Assembly (NCBI GenBank): GCA_965227035.1
Contig: OZ245724.1
Coordinates: 2,976,001-3,040,000 of the forward strand
DNA: 64,000 nt
Origin: CBDDFQ01 sp965227035
GTDB taxonomy: Bacteria; Pseudomonadota; Gammaproteobacteria; Burkholderiales; Burkholderiaceae_C
Reading direction: 5' to 3'
Within the stretch, counting starts at the first letter, position 1. Every line of letters begins with the position of its first letter. The position numbers and the translations under genes were made by a program. The notes below the pieces were generated by a model. It was not told the DNA's origin. It did not search any database and saw only the letters and a list, made by a program, of their open reading frames with translations. This document shows, piece after piece, positions 8,797 to 17,712 of the stretch.

Positions 8797-9816
8797 TCAG
8801 CCCTTCAGCGCCTTGTCGATGAACTCGTTGGTGTAGTAGTCGGTGACCTTGTCGACCTTCGCGATGCCCGCTTTCACCAGAATGTCTGCGCCTTCGGCAA
8901 ACAGCTTCGGCACGTTGCGCAGCAAGTTTTCCTTGCCCATCGCATTCCACGATTGAACGGCTTCGTCGTTGGCCAGTTTCAAGGTCGCGACGTTTTTGAT
9001 GCCCGGGATTTCATAGGTCTTGCCCATGCGTTCGAGGATCTTCGGATAGTCGTTCGAGACCGACAGCTCCTTGACCGAATCGCGAACGCCCTTGAGCCAG
9101 GCAACGATGGAATCGGGCTCTTTCGCAATGGTGTCGGGTGTGACGGAATAGACCTGTCCGGGCATCGGCGCGTACTTGTCGGTACTGAAGAACGAGATGG
9201 GTGCATTGGTTTGTTGCAGTGCATTGACCACGGCAAGCGATGCAATGAAGCAATCGATACGGCCTTGGCCGATCAAAGCGAACGCGCCCGCACTGTTGCC
9301 AGTGACTTCGCGCTTCACATCGGCAGGGTTGATGCCCTTCGCAATCAGCATGCAGTTGAGCAGCAACTCGGTAGAGCCGCCGACGGACACGACGCCGACG
9401 GTCTTACCCTTCATTTGTTCCACGGTGTCGATGGGCTTGGACTTGTCGCTGATGACCTGGAACGCCGAGGTCTGATAGATGGTTGCGACAGCGACCAAAG
9501 GTGGCTTCGGTTGCGACTTGGCAACCTGGAACAGATCGATCGCGGTGCAACGCATGATCTTGGCCTGGCCTGCAATAACTTGCGTCACCGCGCTTGCGGT
9601 GCCGGTGCCCGCAGCAACTTTCACATCCAGCCCGTATTTAGCAAAGTGACCGCCGGTCACGCCGTTCATGAGCTCACCGAAGTCCGGGATATATCCGAAG
9701 GGCGTGATCGTCGTGAAGGGCTTGGCCTGCGCAAATGCGGGCGCTCCCAGTCCAAGCGATGCGATACCGGCAGCGGATGCTGATGCGGCGATGAAATCTC
9801 TGCGGCGAAGCGTCAT
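8797..9816 (-). CDS. ABC transporter substrate-binding protein, NMT1/SsuA-like, Tat signal
   Basis: 339-residue periplasmic binding protein. The N-terminus RRRDFIAASASAAG has a twin-arginine motif followed by a hydrophobic stretch and an AFA cleavage site, so export through Tat is likely. The mature part is of the NMT1/THI5-like type II fold (GGHFAKYGLDVKV, KGKTVGVVSVGGS). The start has a strong CAGGAG eight bases upstream. It is the first gene of the binding protein-ATPase-permease operon and lies 139 bp downstream of the FAD hydroxylase gene on the same strand. It probably imports an aromatic or other organic acid for the enzymes of this region; this is an inference from position only. Confidence 0.9.
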   Translation of the reverse strand: MTLRRRDFIAASASAAGIASLGLGAPAFAQAKPFTTITPFGYIPDFGELMNGVTGGHFAKYGLDVKVAAGTGTASAVTQVIAGQAKIMRCTAIDLFQVAKSQPKPPLVAVATIYQTSAFQVISDKSKPIDTVEQMKGKTVGVVSVGGSTELLLNCMLIAKGINPADVKREVTGNSAGAFALIGQGRIDCFIASLAVVNALQQTNAPISFFSTDKYAPMPGQVYSVTPDTIAKEPDSIVAWLKGVRDSVKELSVSNDYPKILERMGKTYEIPGIKNVATLKLANDEAVQSWNAMGKENLLRNVPKLFAEGADILVKAGIAKVDKVTDYYTNEFIDKALKG

Positions 9817-9955
9817 GATGACTCCTGAGCGGATGGTTGAAAGATACTAAATGAGTCGATCGAATTCGATGGCCCGGTGAAACCCGGTGCAAAGCTCTGT
9901 GCATGCAACTCTCGTACCAGATCCATCTCTGGAGTAAACGAGCGTCGAAGCAACT

Positions 9956-11155
9956 TCATCGAATAGCCGCCGCTTTGCGCAAGCCGGCAATCATGGAGCT
10001 TTGCAGCAGATATTGATGCGCACGTGCAGGGTCGTTCGCAACGGCCTGCAGTTCACGCAAAGCCACCAGCCGCTTCGTCATGTCGCGCTCCTGCATGCGA
10101 GCGCGATTGCGGCCCGATTGCGCGAGCACATCGTCGAGTGCGACAGGCCTGCGCTGGCGCTCGTACAGATCGAGGAGATCCTCGCTATCGCCCTTGATGA
10201 CCTTGCCGATCTTGTCGGCCAGATTGAACGCATCGTGAATGCCGCCATTCATGCCCATGCCGCCCGACGGGCTGTTGATATGCGCCGCGTCGCCCGCGAG
10301 GAACACACGGCCCACTCGATAGCCCGGCACCACGCGCTGATGAATTCGATACGCGCGAGTTTGTCCTATCGGATACGGCTCCGCTTGCGGGCAGATCACC
10401 TGAAGCTTTCGTTGAATCGATTCGTGCTCCAACGCCTGCTCGGTCGTCTCGCCCTCTTCCGCATAAAGACTCACGCGCCATTGACCTGGCAGCTTCAACA
10501 AACTGAAGGTACCGTTTTCGCTCCAGCAATAGTTGATGTGCGCAAGATTCGGGATGTGATCCTGGAACTGGAATGTGGTGGTGCTGAGGATGGTCGTTTC
10601 GGGAAATGTTTCGCCTACGAATTCGAGTCCGACCGATTTGCGAACCACGCTTCTGGAGCCGTCTGCACCGACCAGATATTTCCCGTGAAGATCGAACTTT
10701 TCTTCGCCTTTGGCACAGGTCAGCGTCACTCCGGATTCATCCTGCTGGAATTGTTCGGCGAGCGTTCCGTAGTGCACTTGCACCAGCGACGCGTAGCTGG
10801 TTTGCAGCTTCGTTAGCAGCACCCGTACCAGCTTCGACTGTTCGCACTGCAGCCGGTAAGGATGAGCGGTGTCGTCCTTGAGAATCGACAACTCGAACTG
10901 GGCTACCTCGCCGGTAGCGTGCATCCGAATCTGCCAGTTAGGCGCCTTCAGGCCTTGGGCCAGAAGTTCCGGCGTTATCCCGTCCTCGTCCAGCATGTCC
11001 AGCGTGGGGGGATGGAAGGTGGAAGCGCGCAAATCGGATTGCGGCGCGTCCGATGACTCGACCACTGCCACCGACAGATTCTGCCGGGCTAAACGCAGCG
11101 CCATGACCAGGCCAACCGGCCCGGCGCCCACCACCAAAACATCGACTTTTCTCAT
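9956..11155 (-). CDS. FAD-dependent aromatic hydroxylase (PHBH/UbiH-type monooxygenase)
   Basis: 399-residue group A flavoprotein monooxygenase. The three family fingerprints are visible: dinucleotide motif VVGAGPVGLVMALRLA at the N-terminus, the DG motif LVGADGSRSVVRKSVG near 165, and the GD motif VFLAGDAAHINSPSGG near 285. Members hydroxylate aromatic rings using NAD(P)H and O2. I chose the ATG at 11155, preceded by AGGTGGG; a start nine codons upstream adds residues unlike the family. It is upstream of the importer operon on the same strand and could act on the imported compound. Alternative family substrates include salicylate, hydroxybenzoates and phenolic lactones. No ring-cleavage gene accompanies it. 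Confidence 0.88.
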   Translation of the reverse strand: MRKVDVLVVGAGPVGLVMALRLARQNLSVAVVESSDAPQSDLRASTFHPPTLDMLDEDGITPELLAQGLKAPNWQIRMHATGEVAQFELSILKDDTAHPYRLQCEQSKLVRVLLTKLQTSYASLVQVHYGTLAEQFQQDESGVTLTCAKGEEKFDLHGKYLVGADGSRSVVRKSVGLEFVGETFPETTILSTTTFQFQDHIPNLAHINYCWSENGTFSLLKLPGQWRVSLYAEEGETTEQALEHESIQRKLQVICPQAEPYPIGQTRAYRIHQRVVPGYRVGRVFLAGDAAHINSPSGGMGMNGGIHDAFNLADKIGKVIKGDSEDLLDLYERQRRPVALDDVLAQSGRNRARMQERDMTKRLVALRELQAVANDPARAHQYLLQSSMIAGLRKAAAIR

Positions 11156-11240
11156 CACCCACCTATAAGACAGACAAAGCAATCTAGGGAGGTACTAATG
11201 TGTTGTCAATGGGACATTTAATTCGCTGCGTTTTGGTGCG

Positions 11241-12725
11241 TTACTCGCGAACCGACAGATGCGAGACACTGTCCTCGAAATCCTCGATGTACTTGTCGGG
11301 ATAGGAATGCTGCGTCTTGTCCCAGGCAAGCGGAACGCCAGTCAACCGATGCAGCCAATAGATGCGGGTCGCGCGGCAGATGGCAGCGAAGTTGATGAAG
11401 GTCGACACGACGATACGCGGTGCCGAAACGATTCCGTGCCGCCAACCATAAAGCATGGTCGTGAAGATGACCCGATGCGCGAGGCGCCAGAACATCATGG
11501 CCAGGGTGGCTGTAGTTATCGCAAGACCGACCGGTGACAGGATCAAAGATTTATCGACCACGAAGCTCGGCCAACGCCAGTCGAGCCAGAGTTCGATAGC
11601 CACCAGATTGGCCATGATGAAGTAGCCGATCATCACGACAGGAAACGCCACCACGCCTTTACGGTCGCGGAATAGGAACAGCAAGGTGCCCCACGGACCG
11701 CGCCATCCCAGCTCGCGTGCACCCACGAAGACGATGCCTAGCATCCAGCGCGCACGTTGCCTGTACGCCGCCTTGAAGCTCGAAGGAAAGTTCTCGCGCG
11801 TCGACACGCTCATATGCTCTTCGACAATTTCCGGTCGACCCGATTTCATATTGGTGTCGATGAAGAAATTCGCGTCGTAGTGAATGAACGCAGCCTTGAG
11901 CTTCAGATCGGCAATTCGGAATGCCGCGTCGTAGTCTTCGGTCAACGCCCCGGCCTTGAAAGCCTGGCCGTTTCCGGAAGCCTTGAGAACCTGAATGGCG
12001 TTATGGCTGAAACACGCGGCCACGCCTGCGCATGGAATGAATCCACTGATGAGTTCACGCACCAGCAAGTCCTTGCCGTGCACTTCCGCGAACTCATCCA
12101 TGTAGGTGCTGGCGACAAAATCGTCGTACTTGCGGGTGAAGGAATACACCGGCAGTTGAACGAAATCGTTGGCGGGCAACGAGGCGTTGAACACCTGCAA
12201 TTCGAGCGGATGAATCAAGTCTTCCGAGTCATGAAGAATGAAGCCTGCAAAAGACTCGGCCTCCCCCTTCTCGAATGCAAGCGCCGTCTCGACGATCTCG
12301 TTGAGGCAATCGGCCTTGTTGGTGGGGCCGGGACGCGGAACGACCACCATGTGAATGTTGCGACTCAGTGCCTGAGCCTTCTCGACTTCCCTGATGGTGT
12401 CCGGATCGTTCTCGTAGACACCTACGAAGTAATGCGCTGCGGCGTACTCGACTCGCCGAAAGTTCGATCGAAGCATGTCGTAGATGACATCTGCTTCCTG
12501 CCAGGCAGGCACCATGATTGCCAGGGGCTTTTGATGCATAGAAGCAAGCTCCGCCTGCGTCGGCAGTCCATGATTTTTTGCCCTGCGTTTGACTTCGGGG
12601 ACGAACCAGAAATAGAGATCGACAAAAAAATCGTCGATGCACAAAACAATGCCAACCGATGCTGTGGCCAACAGCATGATTTCCATGACATAGCGGTAGT
12701 TGATCAGCCAGTCGGACGGCTCCAT
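11241..12725 (-). CDS. nfrB: NfrB-like inner-membrane glycosyltransferase, probable poly-ManNAc synthase, without MshEN domain
   Basis: 494-residue membrane glycosyltransferase of family 2. One membrane segment starts the protein (near residues 15-35, with IDDFFVDLYFWF). The catalytic domain shows IMVPAWQEADVI, the acidic HDSEDLIHPLEL, the catalytic-base motif LTEDYD and the processive synthase motif QRARW. Three or four membrane segments follow, and it ends shortly after LTGVPLAWDKTQHSYP. These features match E. coli NfrB, which polymerises ManNAc from UDP-ManNAc. E. coli NfrB is about 745 residues and ends in a c-di-GMP-binding MshEN domain; this protein stops before it. It overlaps the upstream wecB stop (TGATG), so the two are translationally coupled. 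A GTG at 12728 is an alternative start. Confidence 0.85.
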   Translation of the reverse strand: MEPSDWLINYRYVMEIMLLATASVGIVLCIDDFFVDLYFWFVPEVKRRAKNHGLPTQAELASMHQKPLAIMVPAWQEADVIYDMLRSNFRRVEYAAAHYFVGVYENDPDTIREVEKAQALSRNIHMVVVPRPGPTNKADCLNEIVETALAFEKGEAESFAGFILHDSEDLIHPLELQVFNASLPANDFVQLPVYSFTRKYDDFVASTYMDEFAEVHGKDLLVRELISGFIPCAGVAACFSHNAIQVLKASGNGQAFKAGALTEDYDAAFRIADLKLKAAFIHYDANFFIDTNMKSGRPEIVEEHMSVSTRENFPSSFKAAYRQRARWMLGIVFVGARELGWRGPWGTLLFLFRDRKGVVAFPVVMIGYFIMANLVAIELWLDWRWPSFVVDKSLILSPVGLAITTATLAMMFWRLAHRVIFTTMLYGWRHGIVSAPRIVVSTFINFAAICRATRIYWLHRLTGVPLAWDKTQHSYPDKYIEDFEDSVSHLSVRE

Positions 12726-13966
12726 CACGTGGGCATCGATACGTTGGTTTGACCGGACGCACCCTCTCGGATTCGCTGCGCAATTTTCTGGACGATGCGC
12801 TTGCTCGCGCGGCCGTCGCCATAAGGGAGTACTACTCTTGCCATTCGTTCGTATTTCTCATCGTCGTTATAGAGTGTTTGCAGTGCGCCGAATACCTTGC
12901 TCTGCTTGGTGCCGACCAACTCGGCAACGCCCGCATTGACAGCTTCCGGACGCTCGGTCACGTCGCGCAGAACCAGAACCGGCTTGCCCAATGCAGGCGC
13001 TTCTTCCTGAATGCCGCCGCTATCGGTCAGCACGCACCAGCTGTGCTGCAGCGCGGACACGAGTTCCTTGTAGCCGAGCGGCTCGGCCAGAACGATGCGT
13101 GGATGATCCGAAAGAATTTCACGAGCGACTTCACGCGCATTCGGGTTGGGATGCATCGGAAAGAACACTGCGATGTCGGGTGTCGCATCGACGAATTCGC
13201 GAACCGCCTTCAACGCACTGCGAACGTTGTCGCCGAAGTTTTCCCGGCGATGCAGGGTCAACAGAATGGTGCGCTGATGCGGATATTTTTTTGGCAGCGC
13301 CGGCATCGACGCAGCAGTGGACAGCAGCGAATCGATGACCGTGTTCCCGCTCACGAGAATGTCTTCGAGCGGAATGTTTTCTTTCACCAAATTCATCGCT
13401 GCGGCACGGGTCGGCGCGCAATGCAGCGCAGTCCCCACGGCAACGGCGCGGCGGTGATATTCCTCGGGGAATGGCGCCAGCATGTCGCCGGTACGCAAGC
13501 CTGCCTCGACGTGCACGAACGGAATCTTGCGATACATCGCCGCAATCGACGACGCGTAGACCGTGGTCGTGTCGCCCTGCGCGAGAATGCAATCCGGCGT
13601 CGTGCTGTCGATGATCGCGTCAAGGTTCTGAATGAACTCACCTAAAAATGCGACCGGCGTTTCGTGATCGGCATCGTGTGGAACATGTGCGTCGGCATGC
13701 AGACCGAAATCGGCAAGCATCGAGTCGAGCAAGTCGGTCTGCTGACCTGATGAAACGATGGTCACATGTGCCCATGACTGCTTCCTCAGCTCCCTAATAA
13801 CCGGGGCCATTTTGATAACTTCAGGACGCGTGCCGACAACGCAAAGAAATCGCGTGAAGCGTGTGACCTCGTCATCGTCGAGCGTATCGTCCTCGAAAGG
13901 CGGCGGCTCAGTCTGGGAGAACTGACTTCGAGACATGCTGGTGAGGGGCGGGAGATCGTTTTTCAT
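12725..13966 (-). CDS. wecB: UDP-N-acetylglucosamine 2-epimerase (non-hydrolysing)
   Basis: 413 residues. It interconverts UDP-GlcNAc and UDP-ManNAc in the cytoplasm. Family blocks in order: VVGTRPEVIKMAPVIREL, SSGQQTDLLDSML, QGDTTTVYASSIAA, HVEAGLRTGD, FPEEYHRR, LTLHRRENFGDN, LTDSGGIQEEAP and VLRDVTERPEAV. The usual length is about 375; about 40 extra N-terminal residues, acidic and Pro/Ser-rich, precede the first strand. They could be real or reflect a start chosen too far upstream, since no good ribosome-binding site supports any candidate. It sits between nfrA-like and nfrB-like genes and would supply UDP-ManNAc to the synthase. Confidence 0.93.
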   Translation of the reverse strand: MKNDLPPLTSMSRSQFSQTEPPPFEDDTLDDDEVTRFTRFLCVVGTRPEVIKMAPVIRELRKQSWAHVTIVSSGQQTDLLDSMLADFGLHADAHVPHDADHETPVAFLGEFIQNLDAIIDSTTPDCILAQGDTTTVYASSIAAMYRKIPFVHVEAGLRTGDMLAPFPEEYHRRAVAVGTALHCAPTRAAAMNLVKENIPLEDILVSGNTVIDSLLSTAASMPALPKKYPHQRTILLTLHRRENFGDNVRSALKAVREFVDATPDIAVFFPMHPNPNAREVAREILSDHPRIVLAEPLGYKELVSALQHSWCVLTDSGGIQEEAPALGKPVLVLRDVTERPEAVNAGVAELVGTKQSKVFGALQTLYNDDEKYERMARVVLPYGDGRASKRIVQKIAQRIREGASGQTNVSMPT

Positions 13967-14032
13967 TTTTTACTGCTTTGGTAGGTACTGCCGGGGGGCT
14001 GATCGATACAGCCGGGTACTGAAGAAGCCTGA

Positions 14033-15133
14033 TTAATAAGCCATCGACGCCTGCAGAAACAGGCCTTTGGCCCGGTTCTCGTCGCCGCTCAAACGAGCGC
14101 GATACTGAACCGTCAGATCGACATACGACTTCGGCGCGGTGCGGCCCTCGTTGCGGAACCAGATGCGCTGAGTGAGGCCGATACCGGCCGAGTAGGCGGT
14201 GCGAGTGGCATACGAATCGTCGTAGTTGCCGGCAATCAGAACGTGTGGGAACAGCACGCTGTTCTCGCTCAGGAAATTGTTTCTGTACGAGCGGCCGAGG
14301 CGTGCATCGAACTGGGCAATCGTTTGATTCGCCTCGGTGAATCTGTCGATTTCCGCGTAGGTTCGCCAGGTCAGCCATTGGGTCTCCTGGACGCGAAGGT
14401 CTGATCCCTCGTCGTATGAGTAGGCAGCGCGAAAGAGGTTGTCGTTACGTGACAGGCTGCCCATTTTTACTAGACGCGCATATTCGAGAACCAGGTTCTG
14501 AGTAGGAATGGGTCGCCATCTGAGGCCGAGCGCTCCCTGGCCTGTCGGAGCGCCGGTCGTGGCGCCCTGCTCGTCTTTGAAGGTCGCGAAATAACGCGCG
14601 AACAACTCGACGCGGTTGGCGTAAGGCACGCCGAATGCATCGGGTCGCACGTAGACTTCTCCACCGAGCTGCCCGACGTTTCGAGTCGAATTTCCGGACA
14701 GGGTATTGACGGGCGATCCGGCAAAAATCGTTCCGACCGGGCCGTATCCAATCAACCCGTTGAAGCCCCACTTGCGGCGCATCTCGGCAATTTCACGGTC
14801 GTAATTGAACCGTTGCTGCTCGTCCATCTTCGCCGCGTCAGGGCCGGTCGCATCGACGCCTGCTTCGAAGTAATCCGCAGCTTTCAGCTTTTGATCGAGG
14901 CGCTTCGCGGTGTAGCCCGCATCGAGATGTCCCGAAGGAGACAAGGACCCTTGCGCCTTGGCCTCGTCGAAATATCGGAGAGCCGCTACATCATCCTTGT
15001 TTCGAAGTGCCTCGTAAGCCTTGTCGGCCGGACCCATCTGCGCATACGCATGAGTTGCAACGAACAAAAACGCAGGTACTGCTGCGATGCACAAAATTTT
15101 TCTGCCAACTCGACGATTCACCAAACACTCCAA
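14033..15133 (-). CDS. nfrA: NfrA-like outer-membrane protein with short TPR region and C-terminal barrel domain
   Basis: 366 residues. A signal peptide ends at THAYA. One or two TPR-like helices follow (DKAYEALRNKDDVAALRYFDEA). From about residue 125 the sequence is rich in alternating strands with aromatic ends (VELFARYFATF, LVLEYARLVKM, WLTWRTYAEIDRF), closing with LTVQYRARLSGDENRAKG and a C-terminal Tyr. This agrees with the C-terminal domain of E. coli NfrA (about 990 residues), the outer-membrane partner of NfrB and phage N4 receptor. The long TPR superhelix of NfrA is nearly absent here. The gene heads the nfrA-wecB-nfrB operon, 66 bp before wecB, so it probably exports the polymer. 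The NfrA assignment rests on motif recall and context. Confidence 0.72.
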   Translation of the reverse strand: MECLVNRRVGRKILCIAAVPAFLFVATHAYAQMGPADKAYEALRNKDDVAALRYFDEAKAQGSLSPSGHLDAGYTAKRLDQKLKAADYFEAGVDATGPDAAKMDEQQRFNYDREIAEMRRKWGFNGLIGYGPVGTIFAGSPVNTLSGNSTRNVGQLGGEVYVRPDAFGVPYANRVELFARYFATFKDEQGATTGAPTGQGALGLRWRPIPTQNLVLEYARLVKMGSLSRNDNLFRAAYSYDEGSDLRVQETQWLTWRTYAEIDRFTEANQTIAQFDARLGRSYRNNFLSENSVLFPHVLIAGNYDDSYATRTAYSAGIGLTQRIWFRNEGRTAPKSYVDLTVQYRARLSGDENRAKGLFLQASMAY

Positions 15134-15275
15134 CTTCGTTTAACTGATGGGCAGTGTTCAACGTGATTGGTAATCCTCACAACTCATGATGTGTCGAAGT
15201 AAACAGAATGTAATAAATAGGACCCTATTTAGTAGTCTTTACGTAGCTATTTCGTATGTGAAATTAAACGAAGGG

Positions 15276-15297
15276 TGCGTAAGTTAAGACTTACGCA
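15276..15297. repeat. Perfect inverted repeat upstream of the nfrA-like operon
   Basis: Two 9-bp arms, TGCGTAAGT and ACTTACGCA, are separated by four bases. The repeat lies in the AT-rich 224-bp gap between the end of the molybdenum hydroxylase operon and the start of the nfrA-like gene. Neither side has a T-tract, so a Rho-independent terminator is unlikely. An operator site or a Rho-type boundary element fits better. The rest of the gap is AT-rich, with a small AAATAGG/CCTATTT repeat near 15220-15236, and contains no credible reading frame. Confidence 0.6.
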
Positions 15298-15331
15298 TTC
15301 AAGCGGCGATGGACGAATACGGCAACGCAGC

Positions 15332-15350
15332 AAAACGGGGTAAGAACCCC
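15332..15350 (-). terminator. Weak Rho-independent terminator of the Mo-hydroxylase operon
   Basis: Read on the minus strand, GGGG-TTCTTA-CCCC is followed by GTTTT just after the coxL-like stop codon. The stem is only four G:C pairs and the T-run is short, so it may terminate poorly. Confidence 0.35.
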
Positions 15351-15357
15351 TGTCAGA

Positions 15358-17712
15358 TCAGACAGTCAGCGAATCCAGGACGTGTGCTGGGGTAAACGGC
15401 TGCTGAGTAACGCACTTTCCTGTCGAGCGGATCGCGTCGTTTACCGCGCACCATAAGGCCCCGACCGCTCCGACAGTGCCCGCTTCGCCTACGCCCTTGG
15501 CACCCAGTTCGGTCTCGCGCTCGGGCGTGCTCACATGAGCGACATGGATGTCGGGCATTTCGCTGGCCATGGGCACCAGGTAGTCGGCCATGGAGGCGTT
15601 ACTCATCTGCCCCGTCTCGCTGTAGATGCAGTTTTCGTAGAGAGCAGCGCCTATGCCTTGCACGACGCCACCACGAACCTGTTCGTCGACGAGAAGCGGG
15701 TTGATGACTCGGCCGCAATCTTCGACAACCCAGAAATCGAGCACCTTGATGAAGCCGGTTTCGATATCGACTTCCACATGGGCAGCTTGAACGCCGTTCG
15801 CCACAAAGTAGGGTTTGCCGAAAGGCGAGAAAGATTTCTCGACCGTCAGTGGCGGCATGGCGGACAGGGGAACGCTCAGCGTGTTGTAGTGGACGCGCAT
15901 CGCCAAATCGACGAGGGAACACACGGAGACGCCGTCGGCATTCACGACATCGTGGCCGCCGATGCGCAAAGTATCGATGTCGACTTTCGCGAACGCCGCG
16001 GCCGCCATCAGCAGGTTCTCGCGCAGGGAACGGGCGGCCTGCAGCGCGGCCTCGCCCGCGAGCGACATGCCGCGCGAGGCCCATGCGCCACCACCTACCG
16101 GATCGATGGTGGTGTCGCCGCTTTGCACAACTACCTGATCGAGTGCCACGCCCAGCTCTTTCGCAATCACCTGAGTGAGGCCAGTGGTGATGCCCTGTCC
16201 CTGATCGGTCGCGCTGGTACGGCAAGCGAATTTTCCAGATGGCAGGAACGAAAGCCGCACGCTCTCTTTGCCCGCAACTCGGACGCCGTTGAGCCCATAG
16301 AGTCCAGGTCCCACACCGGTCATTTCAACGAATGTGCAAAGACCGATTCCCCGATGAATGTTTTTCTTCTTCAACTCGATTTGCTCTGCACGAAGCTTGT
16401 CGTAGTCCATCAGACCGACCAGCTTGTCCATGCACGCATCGAGCGACAGCGGGCCCATGACCAAGCCTGATGGAGTTCGCATCAGGGGCGCATCGGGTGC
16501 AATGGACGGCAAGTGATTGATGCGTCGAATCTGCAGCGGATCCATGCCGATGTCGGCCGCGGCGTTGTCGAGCAACTGCTCGATGATGGCGCAGGCAATC
16601 GGCTGACCGACGGCGCGATAAGCACCGCTCGGAACCTTGTTGAGGAACACGCCGCGAATACGGCCGCGAATAGCAGGTATCCGGTAAGCAGCGCCGCAAA
16701 GATCGAGCGCCTGGAAAGACTCGCCTACGCTGCTTCGCGGATAGATGGAAAACGCGCCATATGAGCTCAGCAGATCGACTTTGAGCCCGAGGATTTTTCC
16801 TTCGTTGTCGACAGCGAGTTCTGCGTCGCCACGAATCTCGCGCGCATGCGCGTCAGACACGAACGCTTCCAATCGGTCGACCTGATACTTCAGCGGTCGG
16901 GCGCAGATTTTCGCCATCGCAGCCACCGCGATTTCGTCAGGATACGAATGCAGCTTGATGCCGAAACCACCTCCGACGTCCGGCGTGATGACTCGAATCT
17001 TGTCGAGCGGAATGCCGAGTTGCGCCGAGAACACTTCCTGCTGCTGAAACGGCACCTGATGTGATTCGTAAACCGTCAGTTCCTCCACACGCGGGTCGTA
17101 GCTTGCGATGATCGCGCGCATCTCGAAAGTCACTCCCGTCTGACGACCGAATTCGAAATGATGCGAGACGACATGAGCTGCGTTGGCGAATGCTTCGTCG
17201 GCATCGCCGAAGGTCGTGTGCCTGTCGAGTGCCAGATTGGTTTTCAACTCGCTGTTGGTCAACGGCGAATCTTCTTCGAGCGCGGCTACTGGATCGACAA
17301 CTGGAATGCCCTCTTCCCAATCGACCATGATTTTCTCGACGGCGTCTTCGGCCTCGGCGCGGGTGCGTGCAACCACTGCAGCAACCGGCTCTCCCTGCCA
17401 GTGCACCTTGTCGATCGCGACCGCGTGCTGCTCGGGCGAGAGATGATTCGGTACCGCGCCGAACCGTGTACTCCACGGCTTGCACACCCGCGCAATATCG
17501 CGTCCTGTGAACACAGCGTGAACACCCGGCGACGCCTGGGCTTCGGAAATATCGGTAATGACGAAACTCGCACGCGCGAATGGACTGCGCATGAACGCGA
17601 CATACAACATGCCATGCAACTGGATGTCATCGACATAACGACCCCGCCCCGACGCGAATCTCAAGACTTCGTTGCGTGGCTCGCTTGCGTAGGAATGAAC
17701 GTCGTCGCTCAT
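15358..17712 (-). CDS. Molybdenum hydroxylase large subunit (CoxL/XdhA family), molybdopterin-binding
   Basis: 784-residue catalytic subunit of a three-subunit molybdenum hydroxylase. It starts at the ATG at 17712, overlapping the small-subunit stop by 4 bp; the open frame upstream is a shadow. Visible blocks: RFASGRGRYVDDI at the N-terminus, DVGGGFGIKLHSYPDE near 260, and the C-terminal GAKGVGEAGTVGAVGA with the conserved catalytic Glu. The active-site loop reads GAYRAVGQP. Form I CO dehydrogenase has AYRCSFR there, with the Cys that binds Cu, and form II has AYRGAGR. This enzyme is therefore not a CO dehydrogenase and more likely hydroxylates an N-heterocycle or aldehyde. The substrate is unknown. 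Confidence 0.9.
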   Translation of the reverse strand: MSDDVHSYASEPRNEVLRFASGRGRYVDDIQLHGMLYVAFMRSPFARASFVITDISEAQASPGVHAVFTGRDIARVCKPWSTRFGAVPNHLSPEQHAVAIDKVHWQGEPVAAVVARTRAEAEDAVEKIMVDWEEGIPVVDPVAALEEDSPLTNSELKTNLALDRHTTFGDADEAFANAAHVVSHHFEFGRQTGVTFEMRAIIASYDPRVEELTVYESHQVPFQQQEVFSAQLGIPLDKIRVITPDVGGGFGIKLHSYPDEIAVAAMAKICARPLKYQVDRLEAFVSDAHAREIRGDAELAVDNEGKILGLKVDLLSSYGAFSIYPRSSVGESFQALDLCGAAYRIPAIRGRIRGVFLNKVPSGAYRAVGQPIACAIIEQLLDNAAADIGMDPLQIRRINHLPSIAPDAPLMRTPSGLVMGPLSLDACMDKLVGLMDYDKLRAEQIELKKKNIHRGIGLCTFVEMTGVGPGLYGLNGVRVAGKESVRLSFLPSGKFACRTSATDQGQGITTGLTQVIAKELGVALDQVVVQSGDTTIDPVGGGAWASRGMSLAGEAALQAARSLRENLLMAAAAFAKVDIDTLRIGGHDVVNADGVSVCSLVDLAMRVHYNTLSVPLSAMPPLTVEKSFSPFGKPYFVANGVQAAHVEVDIETGFIKVLDFWVVEDCGRVINPLLVDEQVRGGVVQGIGAALYENCIYSETGQMSNASMADYLVPMASEMPDIHVAHVSTPERETELGAKGVGEAGTVGAVGALWCAVNDAIRSTGKCVTQQPFTPAHVLDSLTV

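Noticed and set aside
8776..9783. A 335-codon plus-strand open frame opposite the ABC binding protein
   Set aside because: The minus-strand reading has a Tat signal, a good ribosome-binding site and family motifs; the plus-strand one has none.
15276..15297. Reading the inverted repeat as a Rho-independent terminator
   Set aside because: No T-run on either side; the GGGG/CCCC hairpin at 15332 is a better, though weak, terminator.
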